Shown here: in pieces, positions 54,264 through 63,271 of the stretch
Layout of the letters: each line of letters starts with the position of its first letter
Numbering within the stretch: the stretch's first letter is position 1
Source: Terasakiispira papahanaumokuakeensis
GTDB taxonomy: Bacteria; Pseudomonadota; Gammaproteobacteria; Pseudomonadales; Halomonadaceae
Assembly: GCF_001709345.1 (NCBI RefSeq)
Contig: NZ_MDTQ01000001.1
Span: 3,361,307-3,425,306, forward strand
DNA: 64,000 bases
Reading direction: 5' to 3'
Notes under the pieces: generated by a model
Databases searched by the model: none
What the model saw: only the letters and a program-made list of their open reading frames with translations
Told to the model about the DNA's origin: nothing
Program-made: the position numbers and the translations under genes

Positions 54264-55210
54264 GGCCACCCCATCAACAAAGCCATCCCCCCCATCACAC
54301 CAAGCCAAAGCCCAATGCTGCGATTGACCAACGCCACCGCCTGATCAATGGACGCGGCACTGGCAGGCTCACCTTGCCCCAGCAATGGCCGCTCATGCAC
54401 ACCGTCGGAATACAAGGCGGGTCCGCCCAGCGCGACATGCAACGCCCCAGCCCCAGCCGCCATCACTGGCCCGGCATTGGGGCTATCCCATTGAGCGGCT
54501 TGCGTGCGCCAACACTGCCAGGCCGTGGCCGTATGCCCGACCAGCACATAGCTGAGCGCCGTCAGGCGGGCGGGCAACCAGTTTAAAAGGTCATCCAATC
54601 GAGCAGCGGCATAGCCAAACTGGTGGAAGCGTTCAGTACGATAGCCCCACATGGCATCCAAGGTATTCACCGCACGGTGAAGCACCACGCCAGGGAGCCC
54701 GGCCACAGCGAACCAAAATAAACTGGCAAAAATCGCATCCGCCCCATTTTCCAAAACGGACTCAGTCGCCGCTGTCGCCACGCCTTTTGCATCCAGAGCA
54801 TCTGTCTTACGGCTGACAATCATCCCCACTCGACGCCGCGCCAGCGCAAGGTCATCAGCCTCCAGCGCCCGCGCAATCGGCCAAGCATGAGCCACCAATC
54901 CCCGCCATGAGAGTGTTGACCAAAGCACCAACACTGCGATCACTTCACGCCAGCCAGAAGGACAATACCGCTGCACGCCCGCCGCAATCAGCAACAAAGG
55001 CATCACCAATATCATCAATGCGATAGCGCCTTTGAGACGCCGCCGCGCGCCGCTGTTGAACCGCTGTTCCAAAGCAGTCGTCAAACGTCCAAACGCCACC
55101 AATGGATGAGCCCGCCGAGGCTCCCCCAACAGTAAGTCCAATGCCAAGGCCGCGGCCCATAATCCCAAAACCATGGCGCAAGACGCCCAGAGCCCATTTT
55201 CAGCAAACAC
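54260..55210 (-). CDS. cbiB: Adenosylcobinamide-phosphate synthase CbiB (CobD in Pseudomonas naming)
   Basis: This integral membrane enzyme joins cobyric acid to aminopropanol phosphate. It has 316 residues from a GTG at 55210; an ATG at 55174 is also possible. Family features are ALDLLLGEPRRAHPLVAFGR, TAATESVLENGADAIFASLF, AVNTLDAMWGYRTERFHQFG and GPVMAAGAGALHVALGG. It is first in the cbiB-cobC-cobQ unit and divergent from cobT. Confidence 0.95.
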   Translation of the reverse strand: MFAENGLWASCAMVLGLWAAALALDLLLGEPRRAHPLVAFGRLTTALEQRFNSGARRRLKGAIALMILVMPLLLIAAGVQRYCPSGWREVIAVLVLWSTLSWRGLVAHAWPIARALEADDLALARRRVGMIVSRKTDALDAKGVATAATESVLENGADAIFASLFWFAVAGLPGVVLHRAVNTLDAMWGYRTERFHQFGYAAARLDDLLNWLPARLTALSYVLVGHTATAWQCWRTQAAQWDSPNAGPVMAAGAGALHVALGGPALYSDGVHERPLLGQGEPASAASIDQAVALVNRSIGLWLGVMGGMALLMGWP

Positions 55211-55245
55211 CTACCGGCATCCTTTTTGATTGATCGCACGAGTCA

Positions 55246-55277
55246 CCCCCCTGAAAATCGCGTCAAATTCAGGGGGG
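55246..55277. other. Stem-loop in the cbiB/cobT divergent region
   Basis: A perfect 10-bp stem (CCCCCCTGAA with TTCAGGGGGG) with a 12-base loop lies 36 bp before the cbiB start. I did not find the B12 box or the GCAAC core of a cobalamin riboswitch in this 230-bp region. The stem may act on cbiB translation or be an operator. Confidence 0.5.
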
Positions 55278-55440
55278 CGTTGATGTTGGACGCCTAGTGT
55301 ACCCAAGGCGGCAGCCCTTGGCAGCCTATTCGGCAGGCTTGACAGACGGGGGCAGCCCGTAGAGGATCAAGCGCCTTATCAAGGCTCGCATGACGCTGTC
55401 TAACGGCCACTGCTCAAAACAGCGAGAACAGGATACTGCC

Positions 55441-56541
55441 ATGTTCCAATCGCCCCATGATCTGCCCACTTGTTGGACAGACCCACTCCCCCCACTGGAT
55501 GAGAACACCCGGCGACTCGCCTCTGAGCGCCAACAACAGCTGACGAAACCGCCAGGGTCTCTCGGTCGACTTGAACAAGCGGCGATCCAACTGAGTGGCC
55601 AGCAAGGCCGTGTTAATCCGGTAATCGCGCAAGTGGCGATCAGTGTCTTTGCAGCGGATCACGGTGTTTGTGAGGAAGACATTTCCGCTTTTCCACAAAC
55701 CGTCACAGCCCAAATGATCGACAACTTCGTGCAGGGTGGCGCGGCCATCAGCGTGATGGCCCAGCAACTCAATGCCGTATTAGAGGTCATCAATCTGGGG
55801 ACAGTCGCCGATCTTGCCGCTCAACGATCGGGTCAAAAATCGACCGATCAAGCTCATGGCCACATCCACCATGAGATCATCGCCCCCACAACGGCTAACT
55901 TCACTCAAGGCCCGGCCATGACAGAAACGCAGCTCATACAAGCGCTGCAATCAGGCGATCGAGCCGCCGCGCGCGCCGCTGAAATGAAGGCCGATTTATT
56001 CATTGCCGGTGAAATGGGAATTGGTAACACCACCAGTGCCGCTGCCGTGGCCGCTGCCGTATTACAACAACCCGCCGCCCCACTAGTGGGCGCCGGTACC
56101 GGTCTGATGGGGGCCGCGCTACAACACAAGATCAGTGTCGTCGAACGAGGGTTAACACGACATGCCCAAGCCCGTACACCGCTCTCGATTCTCGCTGCAC
56201 TCGGAGGCTTTGAAATTGCGGCCATCGCCAGTGCCTACTTGGGCGCCGCAAGCCGTCGAATACCGGTGCTGGTCGACGGTTTTATCGCCACCGTTGCGGC
56301 CTTAATCGCCGTACGTCAACAACCCGAACTTCTCCATTGGCTGCATTTTGGTCACCGCTCGCAAGAACAAGGCCACCAACAAGTGCTGACCGCCTTAAAT
56401 GCTCACCCACTGCTGGATCTTGAGATGCGGCTGGGAGAAGGCAGTGGTGCGGCGATTGCGGTCTCTCTGTTACAAAGTGCCTGTGCGCTCCACAATGGCA
56501 TGGCCACCTTTGCTGAAGCCCACGTCGACGATGGCCAATAA
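55441..56541 (+). CDS. cobT: Nicotinate-nucleotide-dimethylbenzimidazole phosphoribosyltransferase CobT
   Basis: CobT makes alpha-ribazole phosphate, which carries the lower ligand. It has 366 residues from the ATG at 55441, preceded by ACAGGA. Features are LTKPPGSLGRLEQAAIQLSG, VFAADHGVCEEDISAFPQ, GEMGIGNTTSAAAVAAAVL and the catalytic Glu in RLGEGSGAAIAVSLLQSA. It overlaps the next gene by 11 bases. Confidence 0.96.
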   Translation: MFQSPHDLPTCWTDPLPPLDENTRRLASERQQQLTKPPGSLGRLEQAAIQLSGQQGRVNPVIAQVAISVFAADHGVCEEDISAFPQTVTAQMIDNFVQGGAAISVMAQQLNAVLEVINLGTVADLAAQRSGQKSTDQAHGHIHHEIIAPTTANFTQGPAMTETQLIQALQSGDRAAARAAEMKADLFIAGEMGIGNTTSAAAVAAAVLQQPAAPLVGAGTGLMGAALQHKISVVERGLTRHAQARTPLSILAALGGFEIAAIASAYLGAASRRIPVLVDGFIATVAALIAVRQQPELLHWLHFGHRSQEQGHQQVLTALNAHPLLDLEMRLGEGSGAAIAVSLLQSACALHNGMATFAEAHVDDGQ

Positions 56542-57175
56542 CAAGCCTTCTCCAGCCCAAACAACGCAGCCTCAGACGTTGTGGGTCGATCTGTTGCGTC
56601 ACGGCGAGCCAGAAGGAGAGCGCTGTTTTCGAGGGCGCCAAGATGATGTACTGACGTCCAATGGATGGCAGCAGATGGAGCGGGCGGTGACCTTATGCTC
56701 CCGGCCAGAGCGCATTATCAGCTCGCCGCTAACACGCTGCCGTGCCTTTGCCGAAACCCTCGCCACTCGCTACCAATGCCCGATCACGATAGCCCCCGAT
56801 TGGCGAGAAATTGATTTTGGCGATTGGGAGGGCCTCCCCATTGACCGTATTGATTCAACCGCACTTTCACATTATTGGGCGGATCCCCTGAATCATACGC
56901 CGCCTAACGGAGAACCCCTACACCACTTCCAACAGCGTGTATTAGCCGCTTGGGCGCACTTTCTAGCAACCGCCCAGGAGCAGCGCGTGATGATCATTGC
57001 CCATGGCGGCACGCAGCGCATCGTGCTGGCGCATATACTGGGCATTCCATTGGATCGCTGTCACCAAGGGCTGGCCATTCCCCATGCTTGTCATAGTCAA
57101 CTGCGAATTGACCGCACCCCCGAAGGCCTCTTCAGCGCACTGATCGCCCACCGCCCACCCAATGAGCCTTATTGA
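56531..57175 (+). CDS. Histidine phosphatase family protein, probable alpha-ribazole phosphatase (CobC in Salmonella naming)
   Basis: This 214-residue phosphoglycerate-mutase-fold phosphatase has the catalytic motif LLRHGEPEGE. Others are GRQDDVLTSNGWQQM, ISSPLTRCRAFAETLA and the second His in IIAHGGTQRIVLAHIL. Coupling to cobT through an 11-base overlap supports removal of the phosphate from alpha-ribazole phosphate or adenosylcobalamin phosphate. It converges on the AhpD-like gene, and their ends overlap by seven bases. Confidence 0.9.
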   Translation: MANNKPSPAQTTQPQTLWVDLLRHGEPEGERCFRGRQDDVLTSNGWQQMERAVTLCSRPERIISSPLTRCRAFAETLATRYQCPITIAPDWREIDFGDWEGLPIDRIDSTALSHYWADPLNHTPPNGEPLHHFQQRVLAAWAHFLATAQEQRVMIIAHGGTQRIVLAHILGIPLDRCHQGLAIPHACHSQLRIDRTPEGLFSALIAHRPPNEPY

Positions 57176-57630
57176 CGCATTGAAATCGCCAATCGGTTCA
57201 AAGCACTCATTAAGGCGACGGCACAACTCAGGTCTGAGATTTCGGCATCGGTGAAGTAAGCTTGTAGCCTTGCAAAGGCCTCATCTGAAGCCTGATCTTT
57301 TTGAATATCGGCCATGGATTCAGCCCAGCCCAATGCCGCTTTTTCACGGCCATCAAACCGTTCACTGACACGCCAACCCGCCAAACAGTCCAGCTTGGCT
57401 TCATCCACACCGGCCGCTCTCAGCGACGCCGCATGCATAGCCAAACAAAAAGCACAGCCATTCATCTGCGATAACCTCAGATAGACCAGCTCAAGGAGCC
57501 CTTGATCCAGTGCACAATGGCCTAATGAACTGCGGTCTAATGAACAGCGATCCAATGCTTGCTTGGTCGCAATAAAGCCACGATAGGCTTCGGGAGATAG
57601 GGTCTGATAAGACAATCGCTGTTGAGCCAT
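57169..57630 (-). CDS. AhpD/carboxymuconolactone decarboxylase-family protein
   Basis: This 153-residue helical protein has the redox CxxC of alkylhydroperoxidase AhpD-like proteins (Cys59-Ala-Phe-Cys62, in MNGCAFCLAMHAASLRAAG). It probably acts as a peroxidase-type thiol protein. It is divergent from a MocR-type regulator, a very common arrangement in which the regulator controls the AhpD-like gene. It is unrelated to B12 synthesis. Confidence 0.9.
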   Translation of the reverse strand: MAQQRLSYQTLSPEAYRGFIATKQALDRCSLDRSSLGHCALDQGLLELVYLRLSQMNGCAFCLAMHAASLRAAGVDEAKLDCLAGWRVSERFDGREKAALGWAESMADIQKDQASDEAFARLQAYFTDAEISDLSCAVALMSALNRLAISMRQ

Positions 57631-57735
57631 TGGAACCTCCTAAATGCAGCATCAAGACAAAATCAGGGTCACTATTGATGATGTCATCAGGTTAGCGGCA
57701 TCATGGCTTACCTTATAGCGCCAAGAATATTCAAA

Positions 57736-59208
57736 ATGACTAGGCCATCAGCATTTAAGATCGCACCGCTCCCCCCCAAAGACAGCCAACGCACGCCCTA
57801 TTACCTACAGCTTTACCAGCGTTTTCGCGATGCGATGGCGGAGGGACAACTCAAACCGGGCGAACGAGTGCCCTCGGTTAGGAGTCTTGCCAGTGAGTTG
57901 AACCTGGCTCGCGGCACCGTCGACAAGGCCTATCAAATGCTGATTGGGGAAGGTTATCTATGGCCACGAGGTCCGGCAGGGACCATCGTCTCACCTCACC
58001 TGTCATCACCACCACACCATTCTCGATCTTATACAAGCTCCCCCCAGCAGACCGTGGCTCCCACTTCACAACAGAACGTCACGGTCTCGAGGCCTGACCA
58101 CTTGCAGCCGGGGCTCCCTGCACTTGATGCATTTCCTCGCAAGACTTGGACACGACTGATGAGCCGTCAGCTACGCGCTCAAACACGCGCAGATATGGCT
58201 TACCCCGCCGCAACGGGTTACCCACCGTTGAAACAGGCAATCGCCAGTTATCTCAGCGTCTCTCGCGGGATTCATTGTCAGCCCGAGCAAGTGTTCATCA
58301 CTGCCGGCTACCGCGGAGCCTTGAGGCTGATCACTCATGCACTTTGCCTTGCAGGCACAACCGCTTGGTTTGAAGAGCCGGGCTATCGGTATGCCCGCAT
58401 TTGCCTGGCACAGGCCGGTCTTCACCTCGTGCCTGTTCCCGTGGATAAAGAAGGGCTCAACCTCGCAGAAGGGCTTAAACGCGCACCGAATGCTCGCGTA
58501 GCAGTCGTCACACCGAGTCATCAGAGTCCGCTAGGCATGTCGTTATCACTGCCCAGACGGCAGGCACTACTGGCTTGGGCTGAAGCACAGTCCGGTTGGA
58601 TTATTGAAGATGATTACGACAGCGAGTTTCGCTATCACGGCGCGCCATTACCCGCCCTGAAAAGTCTAGACCAAGCCGAGCGAGTACTTTACACCGGGAC
58701 TTTCAGCAAAGTGCTGTTGCCAGGGCTACAGCTGGCCTATCTAGTCGTTCCCTTAAACCAAGTGGATCGTTTTACTCAATACGCTCAGCATCTACCGGGC
58801 CCAGGCATGACACTGCCCCAAGCCACGATTGCGACCTTTATGACTCAAGGTGGGTTCGCCCGACACTTACGCCGCATGCGAACGCTTTACGCCCAAAGAC
58901 GTGAAGTACTGACCACCGCCTTGGAACAAGACCTCGGACATATATTGAGTGTCCAGCATCAGCCGGGCGGTATCCATTTACTGACGTATTTAAAGCCTTA
59001 TCATGGCGCCACCACCGTCAATCCACCTGGACTTGATCAACAGATGGCGACGGTCGCACGTCAAAGAGGGATTGGTATTGAGCCCCTAAGCCCATGGTAT
59101 TTAGGTCAGCCTGATCGGCAAGGGTTCATCATGGGCTTCACCAATGTTGAAGATTCGACAATGGCGCAACAACACCTCAGCCCATTGCGCGACATACTCA
59201 ACAGATGA
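57736..59208 (+). CDS. MocR/PdxR-family regulator (GntR HTH plus aminotransferase domain)
   Basis: This 490-residue fused regulator has an N-terminal GntR-type winged helix (KPGERVPSVRSLASELNLAR, GTVDKAYQMLIGEGYL). The C-terminal class-I aminotransferase fold has VVTPSHQSPLGMSLSL, WIIEDDYDSEFRYHG and the PLP lysine in LYTGTFSKVLLPGL. It likely senses PLP or an amino compound and controls the divergent AhpD-like gene. The start is uncertain: an ATG at 57703 is also open, and neither has a clear ribosome-binding site. Confidence 0.93.
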   Translation: MTRPSAFKIAPLPPKDSQRTPYYLQLYQRFRDAMAEGQLKPGERVPSVRSLASELNLARGTVDKAYQMLIGEGYLWPRGPAGTIVSPHLSSPPHHSRSYTSSPQQTVAPTSQQNVTVSRPDHLQPGLPALDAFPRKTWTRLMSRQLRAQTRADMAYPAATGYPPLKQAIASYLSVSRGIHCQPEQVFITAGYRGALRLITHALCLAGTTAWFEEPGYRYARICLAQAGLHLVPVPVDKEGLNLAEGLKRAPNARVAVVTPSHQSPLGMSLSLPRRQALLAWAEAQSGWIIEDDYDSEFRYHGAPLPALKSLDQAERVLYTGTFSKVLLPGLQLAYLVVPLNQVDRFTQYAQHLPGPGMTLPQATIATFMTQGGFARHLRRMRTLYAQRREVLTTALEQDLGHILSVQHQPGGIHLLTYLKPYHGATTVNPPGLDQQMATVARQRGIGIEPLSPWYLGQPDRQGFIMGFTNVEDSTMAQQHLSPLRDILNR

Positions 59209-59259
59209 TCCCCCAATGAAGCGGGGGGTTAACAAGCTGACTTTGGCTCAGACCGGCCC

Positions 59260-59667
59260 TTAGCGCTCGGGCAAGCGCTCAAAATGCGGGGCATCCACGA
59301 CCGCATCATACCAAGCCGCCCGCTCGGCCCAGAAGATGTGATCTTGGGGCTGTAGTGTCGACGCATCGTCCAGACATCCGGCTGGAACAACCAAGGCCTT
59401 CCCAGTTTGAGAGAGATAAGGCAAGCGCGATCCACACGTGGGGCAGAAGGCATTTGATGAGAGGCGACCGGGTATGTTGTAACGCGTTACATGCGCCTGT
59501 CCGCTATGCCAAGTAATATTATCGGGGCGCGTGAACAGATTAGCGACATGGGCTGACCCAGTCAGTTTCTGGCATTGATGACAGTGGCATAGATGAAACT
59601 GCTGAAAATCATCGTCACAGCTGAAAGTCACATCGCCGCACAAGCAGCGGCCTTGAATCACACTCAT
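59260..59667 (-). CDS. GFA-family zinc-binding protein, second copy
   Basis: This 135-residue protein has the GFA cysteine pattern: QGRCLCGDVTFSC, LCHCHQCQKLTGSA and AFCPTCGSRLPYL. The ATG at 59667 follows GGGAGGTGA at good spacing. The closing FWAERAAWYDAVVDAPHFER is common in this family. It is convergent with the MocR-type gene. It is only distantly similar to the GFA protein at 24472-24864. Confidence 0.88.
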   Translation of the reverse strand: MSVIQGRCLCGDVTFSCDDDFQQFHLCHCHQCQKLTGSAHVANLFTRPDNITWHSGQAHVTRYNIPGRLSSNAFCPTCGSRLPYLSQTGKALVVPAGCLDDASTLQPQDHIFWAERAAWYDAVVDAPHFERLPER

Positions 59668-59756
59668 CGGTTTCACCTCCCAGAGGGCCTCAAAGACATC
59701 GGCATGCCGCTATTCACGCAACCGCATAGCGGCTTTCAACCGTTGAATATGCGCCT

Positions 59757-60281
59757 TTAACCTTTCAGCTTCAATGCCAAGCCTGCAACACTCAGCTGTA
59801 CTTGGTCACAGCATTGCGCCAGGGATTGGTTCAGGGTACCCAACCGATCCACAAACTGTCGTGTCAGCGCATCCATACCGATAGTGCCGAGCCCGACTTC
59901 ATTGCTGACGATGATCATATCGCCAGGATAATCCGCTATCGCGCTCAAGAAAGCCGTTTGTTCCTGCTCAATCCGGGGCGTGTCAGGGTGGAGTAATAGA
60001 TTGGTCAGCCATAGGCTCATGCAGTCCACCAGCAATAAAGGCACGGGCGTCTGTAAGCGATAAGTCTCGACCGCCTGACCCAAGGCAATGGGCGCTTCGC
60101 ATAATGCCCAGTGATCGGGGCGTCGTTGCTGATGGCGTTTAATGCGGGAGGACATCTGATCATCATCCGGCCAATGCTCGGCTGTCGCCACATAGACAAC
60201 CGGACCGGTATGAGCGCTGGCGAGCTGCTCGGCCATCACACTCTTGCCCGAACGCACACCGCCAAGAATGAGGGTTTTCAT
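59757..60281 (-). CDS. cobU: Adenosylcobinamide kinase/guanylyltransferase CobU (CobP)
   Basis: This bifunctional enzyme phosphorylates adenosylcobinamide and transfers GMP. It has 174 residues, with P-loop GGVRSGKS, VYVATAEHWPDDDQMSSRI with the HQQRRP segment, LLVDCMSLWLTNLLL and VSNEVGLGTI. The second of two adjacent ATG codons is better spaced from GGAGAA. It is downstream of cobS on the same strand, 48 bp apart. Confidence 0.95.
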   Translation of the reverse strand: MKTLILGGVRSGKSVMAEQLASAHTGPVVYVATAEHWPDDDQMSSRIKRHQQRRPDHWALCEAPIALGQAVETYRLQTPVPLLLVDCMSLWLTNLLLHPDTPRIEQEQTAFLSAIADYPGDMIIVSNEVGLGTIGMDALTRQFVDRLGTLNQSLAQCCDQVQLSVAGLALKLKG

Positions 60282-60329
60282 CATGATTCTCCGTTCAGGC
60301 CAGCCGTCTCAGCCATACGGGAGGCTGGA

Positions 60330-61118
60330 TCAAGGCATTAAACCAGCCAATAGTACCAAGTATACGATCACGGTAGCGGTTTGCTGAACGGCCCCGAGCG
60401 TATCACCAGTGTAGCCGCCTAATTGGCGACGTAAGATAGCGCAAAAAAGCTGTCGCCAGCCGCCTAGCCCAATCAGTAAAGCGAGCAGCAGCATTGCAGA
60501 AAAATCAAACAGCCAGCAGATGACAGCCACCACCACCATCGCCGAGCCCACCACCCAACGGAAGTCGGCTTTGGGCAAAGCGCCTGTGACAGCTTGCACC
60601 CGGCTGTCATGAAGCCGGACATAAGGCAATGACTGCATGAAGCTCACCGCCAAGGCTCGGCTCAAAACATGCCCTAAAATCAGCGCGGCCATCACCGGAG
60701 AGCCTATGCCGGTCAGAGGCAACGCCGCTAGGGCCGTTAACGTCACGGTTTGCAGCACCAGCATCAATATCAGCCCTAAGCCCCCATAGGTGCCCAGAGC
60801 ACTGTCTTTCATAATGCGTAGTTTATCGGTGACTTGCCAACCCCCACCGAAGCCATCACAGGTATCAGCCAGGCCATCTTCATGCAGACCACCGGTCATC
60901 AGCACGCCCGTGATCAAAGCCAGTACCACCGCGACGGTCGGCATCCATAGATCAGCAGCGAGACCATACACAGCGGCTGTCGTCAGGCCGATCCCCAAGC
61001 CGACCCAGACGACATGACGATGGACTTGGCTCAGAGGCAACCCTTCCGGCCATTTCACCGGGAGTCGGGTATAAAAGCTGATGGCCGCCCTGAGTTGTCG
61101 CCAGAACAATGTCATCAT
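60330..61118 (-). CDS. cobS: Adenosylcobinamide-GDP ribazoletransferase CobS (CobV)
   Basis: This integral membrane enzyme performs the last step, joining adenosylcobinamide-GDP to alpha-ribazole (or its phosphate). It has 262 residues, with the conserved metal-binding motif GGLHEDGLADTCDGFGGG, then DSALGTYGGLGLIL and several hydrophobic segments. The second Met (61115) is an alternative start. It lies between plsC and cobU on the same strand. Confidence 0.95.
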   Translation of the reverse strand: MMTLFWRQLRAAISFYTRLPVKWPEGLPLSQVHRHVVWVGLGIGLTTAAVYGLAADLWMPTVAVVLALITGVLMTGGLHEDGLADTCDGFGGGWQVTDKLRIMKDSALGTYGGLGLILMLVLQTVTLTALAALPLTGIGSPVMAALILGHVLSRALAVSFMQSLPYVRLHDSRVQAVTGALPKADFRWVVGSAMVVVAVICWLFDFSAMLLLALLIGLGGWRQLFCAILRRQLGGYTGDTLGAVQQTATVIVYLVLLAGLMP

Positions 61119-61153
61119 CTCAGCACCGCTTCATGGATTCGACAGCCCGAGGC

Positions 61154-61930
61154 TTAAACGGGCATATCATTCGCCTCATGAGCATCGGCTTGCGGCGGGC
61201 GTGGCACTTCAGAAATCTCACTTAATTGCTGCTCGATCCAGGCTTCAACCTCCGCCGTCACCTCATCGGGAGAGCGGCCTGCGGTCTCAATCGCAGGGCC
61301 AAAGCGAACGGTGAGTGTGCCGCTACGCTTGATCAAACCTCGCCCCCAGCGTTCACCCGCGTTATGCGCAATCGGGACCACCGGCGCCCCAGCCCGACAG
61401 GCCAGCGAGGCGCCACTGCGCGCATATTTAAGGCGCTGACCAGGCAGCACCCGTGTCCCTTCAGGAAAGATCAACACGGAATGCCCCGACTGAAGTCGAC
61501 TGCTCCCAGTTTTCAGTACCGTTTTTAACGCCCCCGCGCGCTTACTTCGATCTAACGCAATGGGCTCCAAAACCCGCAACCCCCAGCCAAAGACGGGCAG
61601 CTTCAATAGCTCTTTTTTCAATACCGTGCAGGTGGGCACTTTAACGATCTGCAGGTAAATCGTTTCCCACTCGCTCTGATGATTCGAGAGGAACACGCAG
61701 GGTTGTGCAGGCAGCTGATCCAACCCTTCAACTTGATAGCGAACGCCACAACACAGCCGAAACCAGAACACCAGGAAACGGTTATACAGCAGAATAAAAT
61801 GAAAGCGTTGCGGTCGCGGCATTAAAAAGGCAAGCCCGGTCATCAGGGTGCCCGCAACCCCCAGCGCTAGAAAATAGCCTAGGTAGAAAATGATCGAACC
61901 GATATAACGGTTAGACCCGGAATGACTCAT
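61154..61930 (-). CDS. 1-acyl-sn-glycerol-3-phosphate acyltransferase (PlsC family)
   Basis: This 258-residue inner-membrane acyltransferase makes phosphatidic acid. An N-terminal membrane segment (IIFYLGYFLALGVAGTLMTG) is followed by the catalytic motif NHQSEWE, an HX4E form of the usual HX4D. PEGTR lies in LIFPEGTRVLPGQ. A third block reads APVVPIAHNAGE. It is the first gene of a leftward run with cobS and cobU, 35 bp apart. An imperfect inverted repeat (TATTCAGTTGAG at 61964, ATTCAACTGAGTA at 61999) lies in its upstream region. Confidence 0.93.
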   Translation of the reverse strand: MSHSGSNRYIGSIIFYLGYFLALGVAGTLMTGLAFLMPRPQRFHFILLYNRFLVFWFRLCCGVRYQVEGLDQLPAQPCVFLSNHQSEWETIYLQIVKVPTCTVLKKELLKLPVFGWGLRVLEPIALDRSKRAGALKTVLKTGSSRLQSGHSVLIFPEGTRVLPGQRLKYARSGASLACRAGAPVVPIAHNAGERWGRGLIKRSGTLTVRFGPAIETAGRSPDEVTAEVEAWIEQQLSEISEVPRPPQADAHEANDMPV

Positions 61931-62039
61931 AAATATGATGTCCTGTGCAAACCACTGAGTAAGTATTCAGTTGAGTGAAACATTTAATTGCATGAAGCAT
62001 TCAACTGAGTAGATATTATAAGTGATGAAGGCGGGTGAG

Positions 62040-62852
62040 CTATTGGGCGTTCAAGGCGCCCAGTTGGATCAACAGTTCAGGCAGAATCGCTCGCCAGGTA
62101 CGCTGATGAACGCCAAAAGTTCCCATAATATGCTGACAATTCAACCCCATAAGCCCACTATCGGTTGGATCACCGGGATAACCTTTAATGTCTAATTGTT
62201 GGGCCAATGTGTGCATAAACTCCTGATGGCTGACCGGCTCAGTGCCCGCATAATGATAAATGCCCCACGCCTCGGCACCACAATCCAGCTGCTGCAACAT
62301 ACCGAGAAGAACACGCGCCACATCATCCAGTGATTGTAGACCGCGATAATGAGCACCTTGAACCGGCGCTTCTGGCGCGGGCTGGCTTAAACAGGCCGAC
62401 ACCAATCGTGCCAACCCGCCATTGGGGTGTGCGCTCAAGATCGGCGGCACACGCAAGATCAGGGCGTGTTCACTTTGCCCCACAGCATCTTCAACCTGTC
62501 GTAACCCCTGCGCTACGGGAGTTTCGCCAACAGGCTCGATATGCTCATCGACCCCCCACTGATCAGGCGCCAGCACCTGATCTGATGACAATAAAACCAG
62601 CGCCACCTGTCGGGCCTTAGCTTCAGCAACTAACTCAGGGAGCTGGGGCTGCCACCATTCAAGGCCATGATGATCCGTCGTCATCCCCACTTCCTGGGTG
62701 GGCCCTAAAGGCGCCAGCATTAAATGGGTTAACCCTTCAGGCCAGTCATCCCCCGGCCCGACACGCGACACCTGCACGGTATTGTCTGAAGCAGCGGCCT
62801 GACTCAGTGCAGACACCAGAGCAGGATACTCACTCAAAACGCCGATATGCAT
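62040..62852 (-). CDS. Degenerate NAD-dependent epimerase/RmlD-like protein
   Basis: This 270-residue protein resembles sugar-nucleotide epimerases/dTDP-rhamnose reductases in its C-terminal half (YRGLQSLDDVARVLLGMLQ, WGIYHYAGTEPVSHQEFM). The N-terminal Rossmann glycine motif is reduced to MHIGVLSEY. Where the catalytic YxxxK should be, I read PVAQGLRQ instead. Enzyme activity is therefore doubtful. The ATG at 62852 follows GGGAGAG. It is divergent from the small hypothetical ORF at 62876. Confidence 0.75.
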   Translation of the reverse strand: MHIGVLSEYPALVSALSQAAASDNTVQVSRVGPGDDWPEGLTHLMLAPLGPTQEVGMTTDHHGLEWWQPQLPELVAEAKARQVALVLLSSDQVLAPDQWGVDEHIEPVGETPVAQGLRQVEDAVGQSEHALILRVPPILSAHPNGGLARLVSACLSQPAPEAPVQGAHYRGLQSLDDVARVLLGMLQQLDCGAEAWGIYHYAGTEPVSHQEFMHTLAQQLDIKGYPGDPTDSGLMGLNCQHIMGTFGVHQRTWRAILPELLIQLGALNAQ

Positions 62853-62875
62853 GACCAAACTCTCCCAGAGACGCA

Positions 62876-63148
62876 ATGCTGACGACCCTGAGATCGCCAC
62901 CTAAAATCCGCCGCTATCTTACACCAGATCAGGCCTTGCTGCTGTACCCGACCGAGGATTCACGACCTATTATTCAAAACCAGTTTCCGGCAATCTGCCA
63001 ATCACTCGGCCAACGCCTGGCTCATCTATGGCAAGATGAGCCGATTCCCTTCAGGCCTCAAAACCAAGGTGATTACGATATCCCCTCGTTGACGTTAAAA
63101 GAGCATATCGCCCCTGATCAGCATGGCTTTTCCGCTCACTTACGCTGA
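62876..63148 (+). CDS. Small hypothetical protein
   Basis: This possible 90-residue hydrophilic protein has no family I recognise. A coherent stretch (YLTPDQALLLYPTEDSRPII, then SLGQRLAHLWQDEPIPF) looks protein-like and codon use fits the neighbours. The ATG has no clear ribosome-binding site and lies 24 bp from the divergent start, so the true start may differ. Confidence 0.4.
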   Translation: MLTTLRSPPKIRRYLTPDQALLLYPTEDSRPIIQNQFPAICQSLGQRLAHLWQDEPIPFRPQNQGDYDIPSLTLKEHIAPDQHGFSAHLR

Positions 63149-63271
63149 GGCCCGATACCTGACTTTGTGCTGAATCCAGAGAGCAGTCATTGGCGGCCTG
63201 AACAAAATCCGTTATGTTGCGAGATGGCGTCACCTTTTGGCGTCATTCGTGATCACCACAGGGATAATGTC

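Noticed and set aside
55211-55440. Second cobalamin riboswitch before cbiB or cobT
   Set aside because: Neither the GCAAC core nor the B12 box occurs; only a simple stem-loop is present.
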